Below are positions 15,083-18,462 of a stretch of 18,462 bases of DNA, one piece after another. Each line of letters begins with the position of its first letter. Positions within the stretch are counted from its first letter, which is position 1. The stretch covers positions 1 to 18,462 of the forward strand of contig JBFKMV010000098.1 of NCBI GenBank assembly GCA_041629655.1, given 5' to 3'. This DNA comes from JBFKMV01 sp041629655 (GTDB lineage: Bacteria > Acidobacteriota > Polarisedimenticolia > Polarisedimenticolales > Polarisedimenticolaceae). Made by a program: the position numbers and the translations under genes. The notes below the pieces were generated by a model, which saw only the letters and a list, made by a program, of their open reading frames with translations, did no database searches and was not told where the DNA came from.

Positions 15083-16723
15083 TCAGGGCGCGGAGACGGG
15101 CGTGACGCGTATGCCGCGCTGGTTGAGCTGGGTCGCGGCGACCTTGAACTGCGCGTTGTCCGGCTGCAGGTACATCGCGATCCCGAGCTGGCGGGCCGCC
15201 TCGTCGTAGCGACCGGTCTGCAGCAACGCCGAGGCGAGGTTGCCCCGCGCCACCGCCAGGCAGGGTTGGCTCCGCACGGCGAACTCCAGCTCGGCGACCG
15301 CTCGCTCGGGGTCACCGGCGAGCAGGTAGGTCGTGCCCAGCGCACGGGCGTAGACGCCGCGCTCCGGGACGGTCCGGCGCGCCGCGGCCAGGTGCTCGAG
15401 CGCGTGCTCCAGCTCGCCGCGCTCGCGGTACAGCACACCGAGATCGACGCGACTGTCGGCGTGATCCGGCGCCAGGGCGACGACCTGCCGGTAGGTCTCG
15501 ATCGCCTCCGCGTTGCGCTTCAACCGCATCAGGCAGCCGGCCTTGCGGCGCAGCGCGTAGGCGGTGAACGGTCCGTCGGGATGCTGCTCCAGGTACCGTT
15601 CGTAACGCACCAGCGCCGCCTGGTAACCCTCGTTGATCCACAGCCGGTCGGCGACGAACAGCTCGCCGTGCCGGAGCACCGGATCGAGGCGCGCCGCCCG
15701 CTGGCGTGCCGCGTCCGCCTCGTCACGCCGTCCCGAGCTCTCCAGCGCCTCGCCGAGGCCGAACCAACGCGCCGGATCCTCGGGTCGCCGGGCGACCAGC
15801 TCGCGGTAGGCGCGCACCTCGCGGTCGAGATCGCTGACCGGCGCGTCACGCGCTGCCTCGCGACGCTCTTCCTCGTCATGCGGCGGCGACCCCGGGTTGC
15901 GCAGGCGCTGCTGCATCGCTGCGCCGAGCCAGCGCCCGCTGGGCGGCGTGTAGCCGCCGATCGTCGAGTAGCACAGGGTGGCCAGGTCGGTCCGGATCCG
16001 CTTGTTGCGGAGCGTGGTCACGACGCGCTCGGGGAGGATCCACGGGCGGGCCGTGACGTACTGCGTCACCGCCGAACGGGTCGTGAAGTAGTCCAGGTCC
16101 ACGTCCAGCAGCACCGGCTCGGAAATCTCGGGAAGATCGGCCAGCTCGCAGATCGTCACGGGCAATCCGAGCAGCTCGCCGCGAATCGTGCGGCCGTCGA
16201 AACGCAGCGCGCGGAGGTCCTCCACGCGGAAGCCCTGGATCTTGTTGATCACCACGTCGCGGATCAGCTGCTGCGCCGCCGCGCGGTCGCGCAGCGTGCC
16301 GTCGGGCACGACCCAGATCATCTCGCGCACGATCCCCAGGCGGGCCGCGGGATAGACGAAGTTCCAGATCGCGAAGCCGTGCAGCGTCTGCCCGCCCATC
16401 GCGTACGGATGCTGCTCGAGATCGGCCAGCTCCTCGGGGGTGGCGGCGGCGATCCGGGCCACCGTCTCGTCCGGGAGCCAGTCCAGGTCCGAGTGTCCGT
16501 CGAGGTGCACCAGGATCCGGTTCCGCTCCCCGGCGCGCCGCCACGCGATCAGCGATGACGAGTTGTTCTCGAACAGGTGGACCCGCGGTACGGGCTCGGC
16601 GCCGATCAACGCCGCCGGCCGGGACGGATCGACGGCTGGGCGAGCGGCGTCGGCGCAACCCGCGATCGACGCGAGCGCGATCAGGGTGCCGCATGTCATC
16701 GCGGCCGCCGCGCGTGGTTTCAA
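15083..16723 (-). CDS. UPF0489-like lipoprotein with C-terminal TPR repeats
   Basis: A predicted lipoprotein of 546 residues. TTG at 16723 is chosen: GAGGG lies about 7 bases upstream, and it supplies the basic N-region (KPR) that the ATG at 16699 lacks. The lipobox is SIAGC, with lipid-bearing Cys23. Residues 45-275 resemble UPF0489: FENNSSSLIAW, LVHLDGHSDLDWLP (Asp75, His77, Asp79), the GFAIWNFVYPA block, and VLLDVDLDYF (Asp207, Asp209, Asp211). The two Asp/His clusters look like the paired metal motifs of the arginase/deacetylase fold, suggesting a metal-dependent hydrolase; that is inference. From about 300 on are roughly five TPRs, for example AIETYRQVVALAPDHADSRVDLG. Next to it are a methyltransferase gene (upstream) and the MoxR unit (36 bases downstream). 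The substrate is unknown. Confidence 0.8.
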   Translation of the reverse strand: MKPRAAAAMTCGTLIALASIAGCADAARPAVDPSRPAALIGAEPVPRVHLFENNSSSLIAWRRAGERNRILVHLDGHSDLDWLPDETVARIAAATPEELADLEQHPYAMGGQTLHGFAIWNFVYPAARLGIVREMIWVVPDGTLRDRAAAQQLIRDVVINKIQGFRVEDLRALRFDGRTIRGELLGLPVTICELADLPEISEPVLLDVDLDYFTTRSAVTQYVTARPWILPERVVTTLRNKRIRTDLATLCYSTIGGYTPPSGRWLGAAMQQRLRNPGSPPHDEEERREAARDAPVSDLDREVRAYRELVARRPEDPARWFGLGEALESSGRRDEADAARQRAARLDPVLRHGELFVADRLWINEGYQAALVRYERYLEQHPDGPFTAYALRRKAGCLMRLKRNAEAIETYRQVVALAPDHADSRVDLGVLYRERGELEHALEHLAAARRTVPERGVYARALGTTYLLAGDPERAVAELEFAVRSQPCLAVARGNLASALLQTGRYDEAARQLGIAMYLQPDNAQFKVAATQLNQRGIRVTPVSAP

Positions 16724-16764
16724 GCTCGAACCCTCATTCGATCGTTGCTTGCCCGACTGGCCCG

Positions 16765-16770
16765 AATATA
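16765..16770 (-). promoter_or_regulatory. -10 box for the lipoprotein gene
   Basis: The minus strand reads TATATT at 16770-16765 (five of six), in the 109-base gap after the methyltransferase gene. A start near 16758 would give a leader of about 35 bases containing GAGGG before the TTG at 16723. No good -35 is seen. A short CACCGC-CCC-GCGGTG hairpin (16774-16788) lies just upstream. Confidence 0.38.
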
Positions 16771-16832
16771 GCCCACCGCCCCGCGGTGCGCCACGGCCGC
16801 GTTGCACGCGCGACGGGTCGCGACCGCACGGC

Positions 16833-17978
16833 TCACGCGAACGGGTCGGCGAGACCGCGCAGCGTGGGCCGCGGATGGACGTCCTTGGCAAACGCCAGCA
16901 CGTGGAAGCGACGTCCCATGCCGAGCGGATGGATCAGCTGCATCGCACGCAGGCGGCGACGGACTCCCGCGGGATCCCGGTAGTCGGCGTCGTCGCCGGG
17001 GTCGAACGCGCCGACGATGCCGTTGGCGATCAGGAACCGGTCCTGCGTGGTGCGGCCCAGCGGCACCAGGCCCAGCTCGCGCGCCCGGTCGGTCAGCGCG
17101 CTGAAGTTGACGTGGGCCGTGAGGTCCTGCTCGCCGACCCGCTCCAGGTAGCGTTCGTGGGCCTGGTGGCGGTGGTACGCCAGCAGCGTCCCACGGCGAT
17201 GGCGGCGGTCGGCGAGCTCGGCGGCCGAGTGCCCGTAATCGACGATCAGCAGGAAGCCGCGGGTGATCGCTCCGGTCATGCGCTCGAGCGCGGCGTGCGC
17301 CCCGAGCGCGATCTCGGCCTCGTCGCCGTCATGGGGCGCGAGGCGGTAGCGCTCGACCCAGCGCCGCAGCTCGTCGCCCGGGGGCGCTTCCCGCTCCACG
17401 AGCCCGCCCGCGGCGTCGAGGTCGACCAGCAGCTCACGCAGCTCGTCGCGCCGGCGCCGCACGCGGTTGACGGGCAGCGCGTCGAACAGCTCCACGGCGA
17501 GGGCGCACCCCGGGCCGGCCCCGGCCGCCGGATCCGCCGCGATCTCGACACCGGGGACGTTGTCCCGCGCCGTCTCGCGCATGCCGGGGCTGCGGTCGAC
17601 GAGCACGTAGTGCAGCCGCGCCGCCAGTCCGGGGTCGGTCGCGGCCAGCGCGCCCCGCACGTCCCGCGCCAGCAGGCCGCGCCCCGCGCCGAGCTCGACG
17701 ACGCGGAAGCGCTCCGGGTGCCCGAGCACCGAGTCCAGCTCGCCGAGCTGCCGCGCCAGGCACTCGCCGAACGCGGTGCCGGCGTCGCTGGCGGTGACGA
17801 AGTCCCCGCCGCGCCCGAGGCGCGCGCCGCCGCGCGTGTAGTACCCGTGCTGCGGGTCGTAGAGACAGCGCTCCATGAACCGCGCGAACGTGATCGGTCC
17901 GCGCGCGCGGATCTCCTCGCGCAGACTCGCCAGCAGCTCCGGGTTGCCCTCCGGGCCGGGATCGGAAGGGAGGCTCAT
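16833..17978 (-). CDS. MidA/NDUFAF7-family SAM-dependent methyltransferase
   Basis: A 381-residue protein of the SAM-MT family DUF185. The N-terminal signature is IRARGPITFARFMERCLYDP (23-42), then HGYY and GGDFVTASDAGTAFGE (57-72). The SAM-binding motif I is VVELGAGRG (93-101), followed by VLVDRSPGM, AVELFDALPVNRV and LLIVDYGH. These order and match MidA/NDUFAF7 proteins. In eukaryotes NDUFAF7 methylates an arginine of the complex I subunit NDUFS2 (NuoD homologue) during assembly. Here the gene starts 46 bases after nuoB on the same strand, which supports a complex I role in this bacterium. The ATG has no clear ribosome site; an in-frame GTG 18 bases upstream is an alternative. The substrate in bacteria is not proven. 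Confidence 0.9.
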   Translation of the reverse strand: MSLPSDPGPEGNPELLASLREEIRARGPITFARFMERCLYDPQHGYYTRGGARLGRGGDFVTASDAGTAFGECLARQLGELDSVLGHPERFRVVELGAGRGLLARDVRGALAATDPGLAARLHYVLVDRSPGMRETARDNVPGVEIAADPAAGAGPGCALAVELFDALPVNRVRRRRDELRELLVDLDAAGGLVEREAPPGDELRRWVERYRLAPHDGDEAEIALGAHAALERMTGAITRGFLLIVDYGHSAAELADRRHRRGTLLAYHRHQAHERYLERVGEQDLTAHVNFSALTDRARELGLVPLGRTTQDRFLIANGIVGAFDPGDDADYRDPAGVRRRLRAMQLIHPLGMGRRFHVLAFAKDVHPRPTLRGLADPFA

Positions 17979-18024
17979 GTTTCGGCCGGCGGCCACGGGG
18001 ACGCCGCGGCCGGGGCGCGACGGG

Positions 18025-18462
18025 TCAGGCCGCGCTGGATGCGGCGTCGGCCAGCTCGGATGCGCTCTTCTCACCGCGCGTGATCTTGCGCTGGATCTCC
18101 AGCAGCGCTTCGATCAACGCCTCCGGCCGCGGCGGGCACCCCGAGATGTAGACGTCCACCGGCAGGATCTCGTCCACGCCCTGCACCACGGCGTACGAGC
18201 GGTACATCCCGCCCGACGAGGCGCAGGCGCCCATCGAGATCACCCAGCGCGGGTTGGGCATCTGGTCGTAGATCCGCCGTACGGCCGGCGCCATCTTCTT
18301 CGTCACGGTCCCGGAGACCACCATCAGGTCGGCTTGCCGCGGCGAGAAGCGGAGCGCCTCGGCGCCGAACCGCGCCAGGTCGTAGCGGGGCCCGACCGTC
18401 GCCATCAGCTCGATCGCGCAGCACGCCAGACCCATCGGCATCGGCCACAACGAGTTCTTGCG
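18025..18462 (-). CDS. nuoB: NADH-quinone oxidoreductase subunit B (NuoB), 5' end outside window
   Basis: The C-terminal about 145 residues of the complex I subunit that holds the N2 [4Fe-4S] cluster next to the quinone site. The frame is open to the right edge (RKNSLWPMPMGLACC), so the start is outside. The four cluster ligands are visible: the adjacent pair in LACCAIELMA, one in GACASSGG and one in ISGCPPRPEAL. Other hallmarks are VVSGTVTKKMAPAVRRIYDQMP and VYISGCPPRP. Downstream on the same strand is a MidA-type methyltransferase rather than the usual nuoC, so gene order is non-canonical. The short Ala/Ser-rich tail after EIQRKI is variable in the family. Confidence 0.96.
   Translation of the reverse strand, partial: RKNSLWPMPMGLACCAIELMATVGPRYDLARFGAEALRFSPRQADLMVVSGTVTKKMAPAVRRIYDQMPNPRWVISMGACASSGGMYRSYAVVQGVDEILPVDVYISGCPPRPEALIEALLEIQRKITRGEKSASELADAASSAA

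Noticed and set aside
15077..15091. Small hairpin GCGCC-N5-GGCGC across the lipoprotein stop codon as a terminator
   Set aside because: Only five pairs, no T-run, and it overlaps coding sequence; common by chance at this GC content.
16440..18083. A plus-strand open frame of about 547 codons opposite the methyltransferase gene
   Set aside because: Antisense shadow; the minus strand encodes the MidA-family signature residues in order.

Overview
The window is a gene-dense, very GC-rich bacterial chromosome segment (around 70% GC or more by eye). Coding regions end codons mostly in G or C. Several features together suggest a member of the Acidobacteriota or a similar high-GC Gram-negative soil or sediment lineage: a Ser/Thr kinase fused to a PD40 propeller, a DUF6982-like protein, an LVIVD propeller, an SSS symporter and a split complex I. 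This placement is an inference and cannot be fixed without a search. I see no rRNA, tRNA, CRISPR array, insertion sequence or prophage gene.

Left part (1-5603): the 3' two thirds of an error-prone DNA polymerase gene (dnaE2) reads rightwards off the left edge. It converges on a leftward pair made of a transmembrane Ser/Thr kinase with a PD40 propeller and a small cysteine-containing protein of unknown function. The 400-base divergent spacer upstream of the kinase holds two long hairpins whose single imperfections become G-U pairs only in leftward RNA.

Middle part (5604-9474): two small rightward genes (a Cupin_3 protein and a duplicated DUF6982-like protein) converge on a leftward pair, a four-helix membrane protein overlapping an SSS-family sodium/solute symporter. 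Divergent from that pair is a secreted seven-repeat LVIVD beta-propeller. The 8387-8454 spacer holds back-to-back promoters, and the rightward one places the likely +1 at the start codon.

Right part (9491-18462): eight consecutive leftward genes. In transcription order these are nuoB (cut by the right edge), a MidA/NDUFAF7-type methyltransferase, a UPF0489-like lipoprotein with TPRs, a MoxR AAA+ ATPase, a CoxE-like VWA protein, an RNase II/R-type exoribonuclease, nuoI, and an exported carboxypeptidase-regulatory-like protein. MoxR, VWA and RNase are joined by two ATGA stop/start overlaps and look like one translational unit. NuoB, NuoI and the MidA-type protein (whose eukaryotic homologue methylates a complex I subunit) all relate to NADH:quinone oxidoreductase, but nuoB and nuoI lie more than 7 kb apart with unrelated genes between them.

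The best candidate for an undescribed system is the MoxR-VWA-RNase cassette. Next are the UPF0489-like lipoprotein and the paired hairpins in the kinase leader region.
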